Source: JAJFUE01 sp039683515
GTDB taxonomy: Bacteria > Sumerlaeota > Sumerlaeia > MVZB01
DNA: 10,856 bases
Assembly: GCA_039683515.1 (NCBI GenBank)
Contig: JBDKRG010000007.1
Span: 1 to 10,856, forward strand
Direction of reading: 5' to 3'
The notes under the pieces are model-generated. The model made no database searches. It was not told where the DNA came from and worked only from the letters and a program-made list of their open reading frames with translations. Below, in pieces: positions 1 to 7,261 of this stretch (position 1 is its first letter; each line of letters begins with the position of its first letter). The position numbers and the translations under genes were made by a program.

Positions 1-68
1 ACGCCCTCGAGCATCGCGCCGGTGGCGGAGAGGTCTTCCAGATCGTCGATGGGCGGGATGTTCGGCAT
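1..68 (-). CDS. N-terminus of an unidentified protein, cut by the window edge
   Basis: An ATG at 68-66 opens a reading frame that runs leftwards off the window. The 22 complete codons read MPNIPPIDDLEDLSATGAML followed by Glu-Gly. I do not recognise the family. The segment is acidic, with no signal peptide or membrane segment. The best evidence that it is coding is the duplicate copy at 246-248: ATG and frame are kept there, and the third residue differs conservatively (Asn versus Asp). No Shine-Dalgarno sequence is visible before the ATG. The gene would be divergent from the membrane protein gene that starts at 593. Confidence 0.5.
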   Translation of the reverse strand, partial: MPNIPPIDDLEDLSATGAMLEG

Positions 69-113
69 ATTTGGATTCGTGGGGAAGAGTTCAGAAATAA
101 TACCAAATCTAAT

Positions 114-165
114 AAGTTTCTAGTTTCTAGTTTCGAGTTTCGAGTTCAGAAATCCTGGCCGGGCG
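114..165 (-). repeat. Dispersed repeat copy A: GC-rich head with heptamer tail
   Basis: On the plus strand this is a 33-base tract of TTTCTAG/TTTCGAG heptamers (114-146), then cagaaatcctggccgggcg (147-165). Read on the minus strand, the GC-rich head comes first and the heptamer tail second. Copies B (300-351) and C (7667-7719) have the same order. Confidence 0.6.
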
Positions 166-248
166 ACAGATTGCCGAAGGTTACCCTCGAGCATCGCGCC
201 GGTGGCGGAGAGGTCTTCCAGATCGTCGATGGGCGGGATGTCGGGCAT
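120..248 (-). pseudogene. Duplicated 5' gene fragment (42 codons)
   Basis: The ATG at 248-246 begins a 42-codon frame whose first 22 residues match the cut-off gene at 1-68 except for residue 3 (Asp instead of Asn). The shared part is 57 identical bases (4-60 and 184-240). After the shared Gly the frame runs into a dispersed repeat and stops at 122-120 inside the TTTCTAG heptamer tract, so the tail (NLRQSVARPGFLNSKLETRN) is translated repeat. The simplest reading is a partial tandem duplication that left a truncated, probably non-functional copy. A short expressed peptide cannot be excluded. No Shine-Dalgarno sequence is visible. Confidence 0.45.
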
Positions 249-270
249 GCTGGGGTCCGTGGGGGAAGTT

Positions 271-294
271 CAAATTCAAATACAAATACAAATT
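271..294. repeat. Hexamer tract CAAATT/CAAATA, four units
   Basis: Four consecutive hexamers (CAAATT, CAAATA, CAAATA, CAAATT) sit just before dispersed repeat copy B. They account for most of the extra length of the second tandem unit. No function is evident. Confidence 0.6.
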
Positions 295-299
295 CTTAT

Positions 300-351
300 A
301 AGTTTCTCGTTTCTAGTTTCGAGTTTCTAGTTCAGAAATCTTGGCCGGGCG
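300..351 (-). repeat. Dispersed repeat copy B: GC-rich head with heptamer tail
   Basis: A 33-base heptamer tract (300-332), the same length as in copy A with about two substitutions, is followed by cagaaatcttggccgggcg (333-351), one mismatch from copy A. It lies 180-186 bases from copy A as part of the tandem duplication. Confidence 0.6.
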
Positions 352-592
352 GGGTGGCCCGTTGAAGAAAAGCCTAACATGGAAGATTTGGATTTGGGTA
401 TTCCCTTACCGACTCTTAAGACTCTTATGGGAAACTAATTTTTAGAAAAAGTATGGAAAAACGCTTCGCCGGTGGGGTTCCCATCATTTCTCGGCGACCT
501 CGGCCGGCTTGCGGCGGGTTGGAGAATGGGGTAAGGTTTGCAGTGAAGCGGCATCTGCTACGGCAGCCTGAAGACATCGGGGAAGTATCATC
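352..592 (+). other. Leader region before the fused MFS/spermidine-synthase-like gene
   Basis: There is no convincing gene in this stretch. Bases 364-460 are AT-rich with an 8-base palindrome TCTTAAGA, and no clear -35/-10 pair was found. Bases 462-550 can fold by eye: CGCTTC (462-467) pairs with GAAGCG (545-550), enclosing CCCA/TTCTC paired with GAGAATGGG. A good ribosome binding site, GGGGAAG (579-585), lies 7 bases before the ATG at 593. Confidence 0.4.
579..585 (+). promoter_or_regulatory. Ribosome binding site of the fused MFS/spermidine-synthase-like gene
   Basis: GGGGAAG, 7 bases before the ATG at 593, supports this start over the overlapping reading frame that begins at 453. Confidence 0.6.
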
Positions 593-3500
593 ATGCGGGA
601 GACAACCACGAGCGCGGTATCCGTCTCGAATTCACCTCAGGGCGGCGTGGTTGCGCTGCGCCTGCTGGCGTATCCGCTTTTCCTGGCGTCGGGGGCGGCC
701 GGGCTGATCTATGAGGTCGTGTGGAACCGCGTCCTGCTCAACACGTTCGGGGCGGGGCTGTATGCGGTGACGGCCGTCGTGGCGGCGTTCATGGCGGGGC
801 TGGCGCTGGGGGCGTGGCTGCTCGGGTCGCTCGGCGACCGCATGGGCCGGCCGCTGCGGCTATACGGCGCGCTCGAGCTGGGCGTGGCGGCCTGCGGCCT
901 GGCCGCGCCATTCGTCCTGTCGCGGGTGGCGCTCATCGACCAGCCCGCGTATCGGATTTTCGGCCAGAATTTCGCGGCGCTGACCGCCGTGCGCTTCGCG
1001 GTGGCGTTCGGGCTCCTGATGATCCCGACGACGCTCATGGGGGCGACGCTGCCGGTCATGTCGCGGTTCATGGTGCGCCAGAAGGAGCATCTCGGCCGGC
1101 ACATCGGGGGGCTGTACGCAGCCAACACGTTCGGCGCGGTGATCGGCACGTTCAGCGCCGGGTTCATCCTGATCGGCTGGCTGGGCCTGCGGCAGACCGA
1201 TTTCTTCGCCGCCGCGCTGAATGTTTTCGTGGGCCTGGGGGCGCTGGTTCTGTCGCTGGCGCTCGAGGGGCGGCCGCTGGCGACGGAGCGCGTGCCGCGC
1301 GCGCCGGAAGAAACCGAAACGGGCGCCCCGAGCCTGGGCGTCGTGCGCTGGGTGCTGCTGACGGCGCTGGTCTCCGGGACGGTCGCGCTGGCCGCGCAAA
1401 TCATCTGGAGCCGCGCGCTGATTTTCTCGTTCAAATACCTGAGCGGCACGACGTATTCGTTCACCGCGATGCTGACGGTGTTCCTCGCCGGGCTGGCGAT
1501 CGGCAGCGCGCTGATCGGCCTGGTCGTCGACTCGCAGCGCAACCCGCTGCGCCTGTACGGCCTGCTGCTCACGCTGCTCGGCATCTCGATCATGCTTTCG
1601 ATCGCGATCCTCCGCCGGCACGCCGAGGGGATGCTGCTCGGAAACGAGCTCGACGCGGCCGGCGAGAACATCAACTGGCCGCTCGCGATCGCCAACGTCA
1701 TGATGCAGAGCGTGGGGGTGCTGGGCATCCCGACGCTGCTGATGGGGATGGCGTTCCCGGTGGCGGCGCGCGTCGTGACGCAGCTCGGGCGGGTCGGCGC
1801 CGACGTCGGCCGGCTCTATGCGCTCAATACGATCGGCTCGATCCTGGGCTCGCTGCTGGCCGCGTTCGCGATCATCCCGGCGCTGGGACTGACCGGCGGG
1901 TTGATCATGCTGGGGCTGGTGGATACCGCCATCGGGCTGGCGACGATGTGGCGGGCGGGCCAGGGGCGGCTGAGCGCGATCGTGCTCGGGCCGGTCGCGG
2001 TGGCGATCGCGGTCCTGATCGGGATGCCGGCGATGCGGGCGGGAGGGCTGCAGAACATCGATCCCGCGTTCGAGGTTTCGTTCTACAAGGAAGGGCCGCT
2101 GGCGACCGTCTCGGTCGCGCGCGGCGGCGCGGGCGACAGCACGATCTTCGTGGACGGCGTCGGGGTGGCCGGCACCGACCCGATGCTTCAGACCGACCAG
2201 AAGTCGCTCGCGCACGTGCCGATGATGCTCCTCCCGAACGCGAAGTCGGCGCTGACGGTCGGGTTCGGCAGCGGCGGGGCGTCGTATTCGCTCTGCCTGC
2301 ACGACTCGCTCGCCAAGGTGCACTGCGTCGAGATCTGCCGGACCGTGCTGCGCGCCGCGCCGCACCTGTCCAAGGCCAACCACCTGTTCTTCGCGCGGCC
2401 GCTGCCGGTGGAAAAGATTCGGCCGGGGATGATGCTCGCGCAGCCGGCGCTCGCCCGCGACGGGTCGCTGCTGTACGGCGCCTCGACCGTGCTCGGCGGG
2501 GGCGCGCTCGACACGCTGAAGAGCCGCGGCGGCGCGCCGGAATACATGGTCGGCGATCCGCTCGAGTTCGGCGGGCTCGACCCGAAGTACCAGGTCATCC
2601 TCGACGACGCGCGTGCCTACCTGCGCTACACCGGCGAGAAATACGACTTCATCGCGACCGATTGCACGGACCTGCGCTACAAGACCAACGCGAACCTCTA
2701 CGACCTCGAGTACTTCAAGGCCTGCAAGCAGGCGCTGACCCCCGACGGGATCGTCGTCGTGTGGATGCCGCTCGGCGGGCTCTCGCCGGAGATTTTCCGC
2801 ACGACGCTGCGGACCTTCTACCGCGTCTTCCCGGACATGGGCGTGTTCTTCATGGACAACGAGCCGACGCACTACATCCTGATGATCGGGTGGCAGAAGG
2901 AATTCAAGCTCGATTACAGGCTGTTCGCGAAGCGGCTCGAGGAGAACGACGTGCGCCAGGACCTCGAGGAGCTTTACCTCGCCGACCCGGTCAAGCTGTT
3001 GTCGTGCTTCATCACCGGCGGGCGCGAGGTCTTCGGGGCGTACCTGGCCGGCGACGAGCTCAACACGGAGAACAACCCGGTGATCGAGTTCAAGTCGCCG
3101 CGCTTCGGCTACGGCACCAAGCCGATGATGGACAACATCGAGGCGCTGATGAAGATCCGGGTCTCGCCGCGCAAGTTCCTCGTGGACGGGTCGATGCCGC
3201 CGGCCGAGCTGGCGCGGCTGGAACGATACGAGGCCGCCCTGCCGCACATCATCGACGGGCACACGGCCCTGCGCGCGATGGACGTCGAGGAGGCGACGCG
3301 CCAGTACGTGGCCGCGCTCGGGCTTGCGCCGGAGGACCTGAGCCTCAGGAACCAGCTCGCGTTCCCGTTCCTGCGCAACCGGCTCGAAAACAACCCCGAC
3401 GACCAGCTGGCCCTGATGTGGTACGGCCGGTCGCTCATGCTGCAGGGCCGGACCGACGCCGCGCGTCAGATGCTCGAAAAGGCGCGCGGCCTGTTCGAGG

Positions 3501-3604
3501 CGGAGCAGGCGCGCGGGGGCGAACAGATGAGCCGCGTCGATGCCGGCCGGCTCGACCTCGTCCGCCAGTGGCTGGCCGAAATCGAGAAACAGCCCGGGAA
3601 TTAA
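593..3604 (+). CDS. Fused MFS-type transporter / spermidine-synthase-like protein with TPR-like tail
   Basis: This is a 1003-residue inner-membrane protein. Residues about 20-485 hold roughly 12-13 hydrophobic segments in two homologous halves: AGLIYEVVWNRVL resembles ALAAQIIWSRALI, and LYAANTFGAVIG resembles LYALNTIGSILG. Residues about 490-850 form a spermidine-synthase-like Rossmann domain with the nucleotide-binding loop VGFGSGGASYSL (about 554-565), an acidic strand end CVEIC, DDARAYL (about 672-678), IATDCTDLRYKTNANLYDLEYF-type active-site region (about 690-711) and the LNTENNPVIEFKSPR signature common in this fusion family. Residues about 606-656 look like an extra inserted module. Residues about 860-975 resemble TPR repeats. 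Whether such fusions make polyamines is not established, and the substrate is unknown. The start at 593 has a well-spaced GGGGAAG. No polyamine genes lie nearby. Domain calls are by eye; family membership is secure, function is not. Confidence 0.88.
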   Translation: MRETTTSAVSVSNSPQGGVVALRLLAYPLFLASGAAGLIYEVVWNRVLLNTFGAGLYAVTAVVAAFMAGLALGAWLLGSLGDRMGRPLRLYGALELGVAACGLAAPFVLSRVALIDQPAYRIFGQNFAALTAVRFAVAFGLLMIPTTLMGATLPVMSRFMVRQKEHLGRHIGGLYAANTFGAVIGTFSAGFILIGWLGLRQTDFFAAALNVFVGLGALVLSLALEGRPLATERVPRAPEETETGAPSLGVVRWVLLTALVSGTVALAAQIIWSRALIFSFKYLSGTTYSFTAMLTVFLAGLAIGSALIGLVVDSQRNPLRLYGLLLTLLGISIMLSIAILRRHAEGMLLGNELDAAGENINWPLAIANVMMQSVGVLGIPTLLMGMAFPVAARVVTQLGRVGADVGRLYALNTIGSILGSLLAAFAIIPALGLTGGLIMLGLVDTAIGLATMWRAGQGRLSAIVLGPVAVAIAVLIGMPAMRAGGLQNIDPAFEVSFYKEGPLATVSVARGGAGDSTIFVDGVGVAGTDPMLQTDQKSLAHVPMMLLPNAKSALTVGFGSGGASYSLCLHDSLAKVHCVEICRTVLRAAPHLSKANHLFFARPLPVEKIRPGMMLAQPALARDGSLLYGASTVLGGGALDTLKSRGGAPEYMVGDPLEFGGLDPKYQVILDDARAYLRYTGEKYDFIATDCTDLRYKTNANLYDLEYFKACKQALTPDGIVVVWMPLGGLSPEIFRTTLRTFYRVFPDMGVFFMDNEPTHYILMIGWQKEFKLDYRLFAKRLEENDVRQDLEELYLADPVKLLSCFITGGREVFGAYLAGDELNTENNPVIEFKSPRFGYGTKPMMDNIEALMKIRVSPRKFLVDGSMPPAELARLERYEAALPHIIDGHTALRAMDVEEATRQYVAALGLAPEDLSLRNQLAFPFLRNRLENNPDDQLALMWYGRSLMLQGRTDAARQMLEKARGLFEAEQARGGEQMSRVDAGRLDLVRQWLAEIEKQPGN

Positions 3605-3619
3605 CTGCGCCGTTGGGAT

Positions 3620-3757
3620 CTACTTCGATTTCGCTTTCTTGAAGCGGATGTCCTTGATCGGCGGCAGCTTGCCGGACTTGGGCGGCCGGGGCAGGTTCTG
3701 GCCGCGGCCGGGCTTGGGATTCAGGTTCCGCGGCTGGCGGGTTTCTCCACGCGACAT
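3620..3757 (-). CDS. Small basic proline-rich protein (45 residues), probably in operon with hrpB
   Basis: The frame starts at ATG 3757-3755 and stops at TAG 3622-3620. The protein begins MSRGETRQPRNLNPKPGRGQ and ends DIRFKKAKSK. It has 8 Lys and 6 Arg against one Glu and one Asp, 8 Pro, and no Cys or hydrophobic segment. It should be a very basic, largely disordered protein, suited to binding RNA or an acidic partner. A GGAGG (3767-3771, minus) sits 9 bases before the ATG, the best ribosome binding site among the minus-strand genes. It begins 18 bases after the hrpB stop, on the same strand, and its end faces the membrane protein gene across 15 bases. I do not recognise the family, and it does not resemble ribosomal protein THX. 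An RNA-related role alongside HrpB is inference only. Confidence 0.62.
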   Translation of the reverse strand: MSRGETRQPRNLNPKPGRGQNLPRPPKSGKLPPIKDIRFKKAKSK

Positions 3758-3766
3758 GAATCATAT

Positions 3767-3771
3767 CCTCC
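3767..3771 (-). promoter_or_regulatory. Ribosome binding site of the small basic protein gene
   Basis: A perfect GGAGG on the minus strand, 9 bases before the ATG at 3757. It lies between the hrpB stop (3778-3776) and the small gene and is the main support for that gene being translated. Confidence 0.65.
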
Positions 3772-3775
3772 ATGG

Positions 3776-6292
3776 TTACATTGGCTTTTCCGGCCATGCG
3801 TGCTTGGGGTATCGGGCGCGCAGGTCCTTGCGGACCTGGGCGTAGCCGGTGCGCCAGAACCCCGCCAGGTCGCTCGTGATCTGGGCCGGGCGGCCGTTGG
3901 GCGCGAGCAGGTGCAAGAGGACCGGGACGCGCCCGGCGGCGACGCGCGGGCCTTCGGCCATCCCGAACAGGTGTTGCAGTTTGATCGCGAGGATCGGCGG
4001 GCCGTCGGGCTGGTATTCGAGCTTGACGCGGCGGCCGCCGGGGATCTCGACGGCGTCGGGGGCGTGCTCGGCCAGGGCGCGGCGCAGGCGGTGGCCGAGC
4101 CGGTTCTCGAGGAGGGGGACGAGCCGTTTTTGCGCGGCCTCGATCGTCGTTTGCCGGTCGCATGCGGCGCGGATGATTTCGGCCAGGGCGGGCGTGTCGA
4201 ATTCGGGGATGTTCAGCTCGGGCATCGCGCGGCGCAGGAGGGCCGCGCGCGCAAGCCAGCGCGCGGCGGCAGGATCATTGTTGATGAACGCCTCGCTCGC
4301 GGTTGGGCTGGCGCAAATGTAATCGTACAGCGCGTCGCCGGCGGCCTCGGGGTCCGAGCCGGCGCCGGTGGCGTCCTCGGCGATCGCGAGGCCGGCGTAG
4401 AGCGTCTGGCGCAGGCCGATGACGCGGCCCCGGGCGGGATCGAACTGGAATTGGACGCGCCGTTCGATCAGATGCGGGAACGATTGTTCGAGCCACTCGG
4501 GCTCGATCGCGCTGGCGAGGCTGACGCGCGACTCGGAGGCGGCGCCGGGGCGGACGTTTTCGGGGTCGCGCGGATCGATGCTGAGAAAGAGCGGCGCCCG
4601 CCGCACGACGCTCGACGGCTCGAGGACGACGCCGCGCCCGCCGACCATCACGCCGCGCGAGGGATCGGCGGGCCGGCGGAGGGTGACGCGGTCGGGCCAG
4701 CCGAACAGCGGCAGCTGCAGGATGTCGCAGCGGCGCCTCGCGCCCGCCCGGCCGCGGCCGATCTCCCTGACGAGCTCGTCGCGGACGCGGCGCGCTCCGG
4801 CGACGGCCTGCGGATCGGCCCCGGCGCCGCTTTCGAGGATGTCGAGGCGCTCGAGCAGGTCGGAGCGGCCTTCGACGCCGGCGGATTTGCGGCGCGAGCC
4901 GGGCGAGGCGAGCAGGTCGCGTTCGGAGAGGAGCGCCGCCAGCGCGGCCGCCTCGCGGACGTGGCCCGAATCGGCGCCGGCCAGGAGCATGCGGCCGATG
5001 CGCGGGTGCAGCGGCAGGCGCGCAAGGCGCCGGCCGATCTCGGTCAGCCGGCCGTCGGGGGCGACCGCGCCGAGCATCGTCAGCAGCCTGTCGGCCAGCG
5101 CGAGGGCGTCGGGGCGGGGGGGCTCGAACCAGCCGAAGCGGCCGCCGGGATCGGTCACGCCCCAGGCCCGGAGCGCGAGGATCGTCGAGGCCAGGTCGAC
5201 GCGGCGGATTTCGGGCGGGTCGGCCGGCGAGAGCGCGGCGTCCTCGGCACGCGTCCACAGCCGGATGCAGCGGCCGGGGGCGGTCCGGCCGGCGCGGCCG
5301 GCGCGCTGGTCGGCCGAGGCGCGGCTGATGCGGCGCAGGTCGAGCCGGTCGATCCCGAGGCGCGGATCGCTGACCGGCACACGCGCCAGGCCGGAGTCGA
5401 TCACCGTGCGCACGCCGTCGATGGTGAGCGAGGTCTCGGCGATGTTGGTGGCGAGGATCAGCTTGCGCCGCGTCGACGGGCGCAGGGCGCGGTCCTGGTC
5501 GGCGCTCGAGACCGAGCTGTGCAGGACGTGCAGGTCGGCCGGCACATCGCTCAACGCGGATTCGGCGCGGCGGATCTCGCCCATCCCCGGCAGGAAGACG
5601 AGCACATGGCCGGGATCGCAGGGGTCGGCCGGATTCAGCTCCGGGGATGCATGGCGCAGGACCCGGCGGGCGGCGCCCGCGGCCTCGTCGGCGGCCGCGG
5701 CGCCCGATGGCCGATCGATGAATTCGATTTCGACCGGGTGCAGCCGCCCCGGGCTTGCCAGGATGGGGGCGTTGCCCAGGAATTTGGAGACCGGGCGCGG
5801 GTCCATCGTGGCCGACATCACGACGAGCCGCAGGTCGGGGCGGAGCGCCTGCTGGACTTCGCGCAGCAGCGCCAGCGCCAGGTCGGTGTGGATGCTGCGC
5901 TCGTGGAACTCGTCGAGCACGACGGCGCCGACGCGCTCGAGCGCCGGGTCGCCCTGGAGCCGCCGCGTGAGGATCCCCTCGGTCAGGATCCGCAGGCGCG
6001 TCGCCGGGGCGCAGCGGTTTTCGAAGCGCACGTGGTAGCCGACCTCGTCGCCCAGGCGCCAGCCCTGCTCGTGCGCGATGCGGGCGGCGGCGGCGCGCGC
6101 GGCGACGCGGCGCGGCTGCAGGACAAGAACCTGGTCGTTGGGCGGCGCGCAGATCGGCAGAAGCGCCGGCGGCAGCCGGGTCGTCTTGCCCGCGCCGGGC
6201 GGGGCGACGACGACGAGGGCGCGGCCCGTTTTGAGCGACGAGACGATGTCGGGCAGAAGCGGGTCGATGGGGAGCGGGGAGAGGTGCGGCAT
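3776..6292 (-). CDS. hrpB: ATP-dependent RNA helicase HrpB (DEAH family)
   Basis: This is an 838-residue cytoplasmic DEAH-box helicase, close to the roughly 810 residues of E. coli HrpB. Motif I is APPGAGKTT (30-38), motif II DEFH (127-130) and motif III SAT (160-162). The second RecA domain has ATNIAETSLTI (motif V) and QRAGRAGR (motif VI). The HA2/HrpB-specific C-terminal region ends with the family hallmark DLAGFWRTGYAQVRKDLRAR and a PKHAWPEKP-type tail. All motifs look intact. The N-terminus, LSPLPIDPLLPDIVSSL, matches the usual HrpB start, which supports ATG 6292 although no Shine-Dalgarno sequence is visible. HrpB's cellular RNA substrate is poorly known. The terminator at 6465-6495 separates it from the PEP-CTERM gene upstream, so it probably has its own promoter in the repeat-rich region 6293-6464. 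The small basic gene follows it. Confidence 0.95.
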   Translation of the reverse strand: MPHLSPLPIDPLLPDIVSSLKTGRALVVVAPPGAGKTTRLPPALLPICAPPNDQVLVLQPRRVAARAAAARIAHEQGWRLGDEVGYHVRFENRCAPATRLRILTEGILTRRLQGDPALERVGAVVLDEFHERSIHTDLALALLREVQQALRPDLRLVVMSATMDPRPVSKFLGNAPILASPGRLHPVEIEFIDRPSGAAAADEAAGAARRVLRHASPELNPADPCDPGHVLVFLPGMGEIRRAESALSDVPADLHVLHSSVSSADQDRALRPSTRRKLILATNIAETSLTIDGVRTVIDSGLARVPVSDPRLGIDRLDLRRISRASADQRAGRAGRTAPGRCIRLWTRAEDAALSPADPPEIRRVDLASTILALRAWGVTDPGGRFGWFEPPRPDALALADRLLTMLGAVAPDGRLTEIGRRLARLPLHPRIGRMLLAGADSGHVREAAALAALLSERDLLASPGSRRKSAGVEGRSDLLERLDILESGAGADPQAVAGARRVRDELVREIGRGRAGARRRCDILQLPLFGWPDRVTLRRPADPSRGVMVGGRGVVLEPSSVVRRAPLFLSIDPRDPENVRPGAASESRVSLASAIEPEWLEQSFPHLIERRVQFQFDPARGRVIGLRQTLYAGLAIAEDATGAGSDPEAAGDALYDYICASPTASEAFINNDPAAARWLARAALLRRAMPELNIPEFDTPALAEIIRAACDRQTTIEAAQKRLVPLLENRLGHRLRRALAEHAPDAVEIPGGRRVKLEYQPDGPPILAIKLQHLFGMAEGPRVAAGRVPVLLHLLAPNGRPAQITSDLAGFWRTGYAQVRKDLRARYPKHAWPEKPM

Positions 6293-6366
6293 CCGATGAA
6301 TTTAGAATATCAAACCATAAATGAGAAACGAGAAATGACGGCGGGGAGATTCGATTCTCGATTTTC

Positions 6367-6396
6367 GATTACGATTACGAGCACGAGCACGAGCAC
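6367..6396 (+). repeat. Hexamer tract GATTAC x2, GAGCAC x3
   Basis: Five perfect hexamers in the hrpB upstream region, preceded by degenerate GATTCTC/GATTTTC units. The same order (GATTAC then GAGCAC) is seen at 10669-10752 and, inverted and degenerate, at 8356-8385. Confidence 0.75.
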
Positions 6397-6443
6397 GGAC
6401 AGACACGGACAGGACACGGACCGGACACGGACAGGCACGGACA
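6395..6443 (+). repeat. Decamer-like tract based on CACGGACAGG
   Basis: About five imperfect units of roughly 10 bases (GGACAGACAC, GGACAGGACA, CGGACCGGAC and so on) follow directly on the hexamer tract. They lie between the PEP-CTERM terminator and hrpB. No coding potential is evident. Confidence 0.6.
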
Positions 6444-6464
6444 TGGTGGGCATGCGTGGGGTAC

Positions 6465-6495
6465 AAAAAAAATCGGGCACGTCATGTGCCCGATT
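6465..6495 (-). terminator. Intrinsic terminator of the PEP-CTERM gene
   Basis: A perfect 10-bp stem (AATCGGGCAC / GTGCCCGATT) with loop ATGAC is followed on the minus strand by a T8 run whose first two bases also serve as the stem end. It sits 24 bases after the PEP-CTERM stop, a textbook rho-independent terminator. Confidence 0.92.
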
Positions 6496-6519
6496 CGGAT
6501 GGTTTTGGAGTCTGGAAAC

Positions 6520-7209
6520 TCAGGCTGAGCGCCGACGGCGCAGAAGGCCGAACAGACCGCCGCCGATGGCCAGAAGGCTCAGCGTGGCCGGCTCGGGGAC
6601 CACCGTCGGGAACTCGCGGATGACGATGGTGTCGGAGCCGAGCTGCTCGGAGCCCATCGTGACATCAAGGCCTTCCCAACGCATCGTCTTGACGATGGTG
6701 ATCTCGGTGCCGACAGCCAGCGAGTCGAAGAAGAAGTCCAGGTTGTCCTGGTGGATGTCGTCGCCGCCGCCGTTGGAGATGACGACCGCAAGGCCGGCGA
6801 TCTCAGTGGTGGTGCCTGCATAGTAAATCGTGGCGCTCGTCCATGAGAGGCCGTCGCTGGCGAACACTTCGTGCCAATCGGTCCAGGGCACCGTCCCGCC
6901 GACCTTGATGTTTTCGACCAAGGTCAGCGTGTTGTGGCCGGCAACGCCTTCGGTCAGGACCGGGCGATTCACGCCGGGGACCGAACCGGTGGAGCGCAGG
7001 TTCTTCAGCCAGTACGGGCCATTGGCCGCCCAAGCCACTTCGGTCAGCGGCAGGACGTAATTGTAGCCGGTGGCATTGTAGCTCAGGTCCGTCTGCACGC
7101 TGTCGCCGGCCAGCGGCCCGACCACGATCGACCAGCCCGATTGGCTCATCCCGAAGAAGAGCACCGCAACCAGACACATCAGGCGCATCGTGTCGTTCAA
7201 TCTTGTCAT
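6520..7209 (-). CDS. PEP-CTERM sorting-domain secreted protein
   Basis: This is a 229-residue exported protein. Residues 1-27 form a signal peptide with the hydrophobic core MCLVAVLFFGM and likely cleavage near SGWS. The body (about 28-200) is acidic and rich in Gly, Thr and small residues, contains GGGDDIHQDNLDFFFDSL, and matches no enzyme I know. The C-terminus is a complete PEP-CTERM signal: VPEP (204-207), hydrophobic segment ATLSLLAIGGGLFGLL, then RRRR. This class is processed by exosortase and placed on the surface or in extracellular matrix. Three ATGs in a row occur at 7215, 7212 and 7209. AGAGGGG ends at 7217, so only the third has normal spacing (7 bases), and I chose it. A sigma-54-type promoter lies upstream and a strong terminator downstream, so it looks monocistronic. 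No exosortase gene is in the window. Confidence 0.92.
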   Translation of the reverse strand: MTRLNDTMRLMCLVAVLFFGMSQSGWSIVVGPLAGDSVQTDLSYNATGYNYVLPLTEVAWAANGPYWLKNLRSTGSVPGVNRPVLTEGVAGHNTLTLVENIKVGGTVPWTDWHEVFASDGLSWTSATIYYAGTTTEIAGLAVVISNGGGDDIHQDNLDFFFDSLAVGTEITIVKTMRWEGLDVTMGSEQLGSDTIVIREFPTVVPEPATLSLLAIGGGLFGLLRRRRSA

Positions 7210-7261
7210 CATCATTCCCCTCTTCCATTAGGCATCGCGATATTCAATCGCCCAAGTGGAA

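Larger units (their letters stand above)
4..363. repeat. Two tandem copies of a unit of about 180-186 bp
   Basis: Unit 1 (from 4) and unit 2 (from 184) have the same order on the minus strand: dispersed-repeat head, heptamer tail, AT-rich leader, ATG, 22 codons. The coding parts are 180 bases apart with 57 bases identical. The heads at 147-165 and 333-351 are 186 bases apart because unit 2 has a longer leader. The leaders have diverged, while the coding block and the 33-base heptamer tracts (about 2 differences) have not. Confidence 0.7.

Noticed and set aside
593..3604. Calling the gene speE
   Set aside because: Only the second domain resembles spermidine synthase. Fused MFS forms are not shown to make spermidine, and the domain here carries an extra segment.
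721..3642. A 973-codon plus-strand frame and an 800-codon minus-strand frame (3262-860) over the membrane protein gene
   Set aside because: Both are rich in Arg, Ala, Pro and Gly or in Arg, Gln and His with no domain pattern, as expected from the other frames of a GC-rich gene. The 593-3604 frame has clear family motifs.
3632..3646. Hairpin CGCTT/AAGCG as a terminator between the convergent genes
   Set aside because: The stem is only 5 bp, there is no T run on either side, and it lies inside the small basic gene.
3435..4163. A 242-codon minus-strand frame spanning the hrpB end and the small basic gene
   Set aside because: It overlaps three better-supported genes, is Arg/Pro-rich and has no ribosome binding site. 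The 45-codon frame inside its span, in another frame, has GGAGG at the right distance.
3800..6823. A 1007-codon plus-strand frame antisense to hrpB
   Set aside because: It has low-complexity Gly/Ala/Arg/Asp composition and continues through the intergenic repeats and terminator into the PEP-CTERM gene. hrpB on the other strand has every helicase motif.
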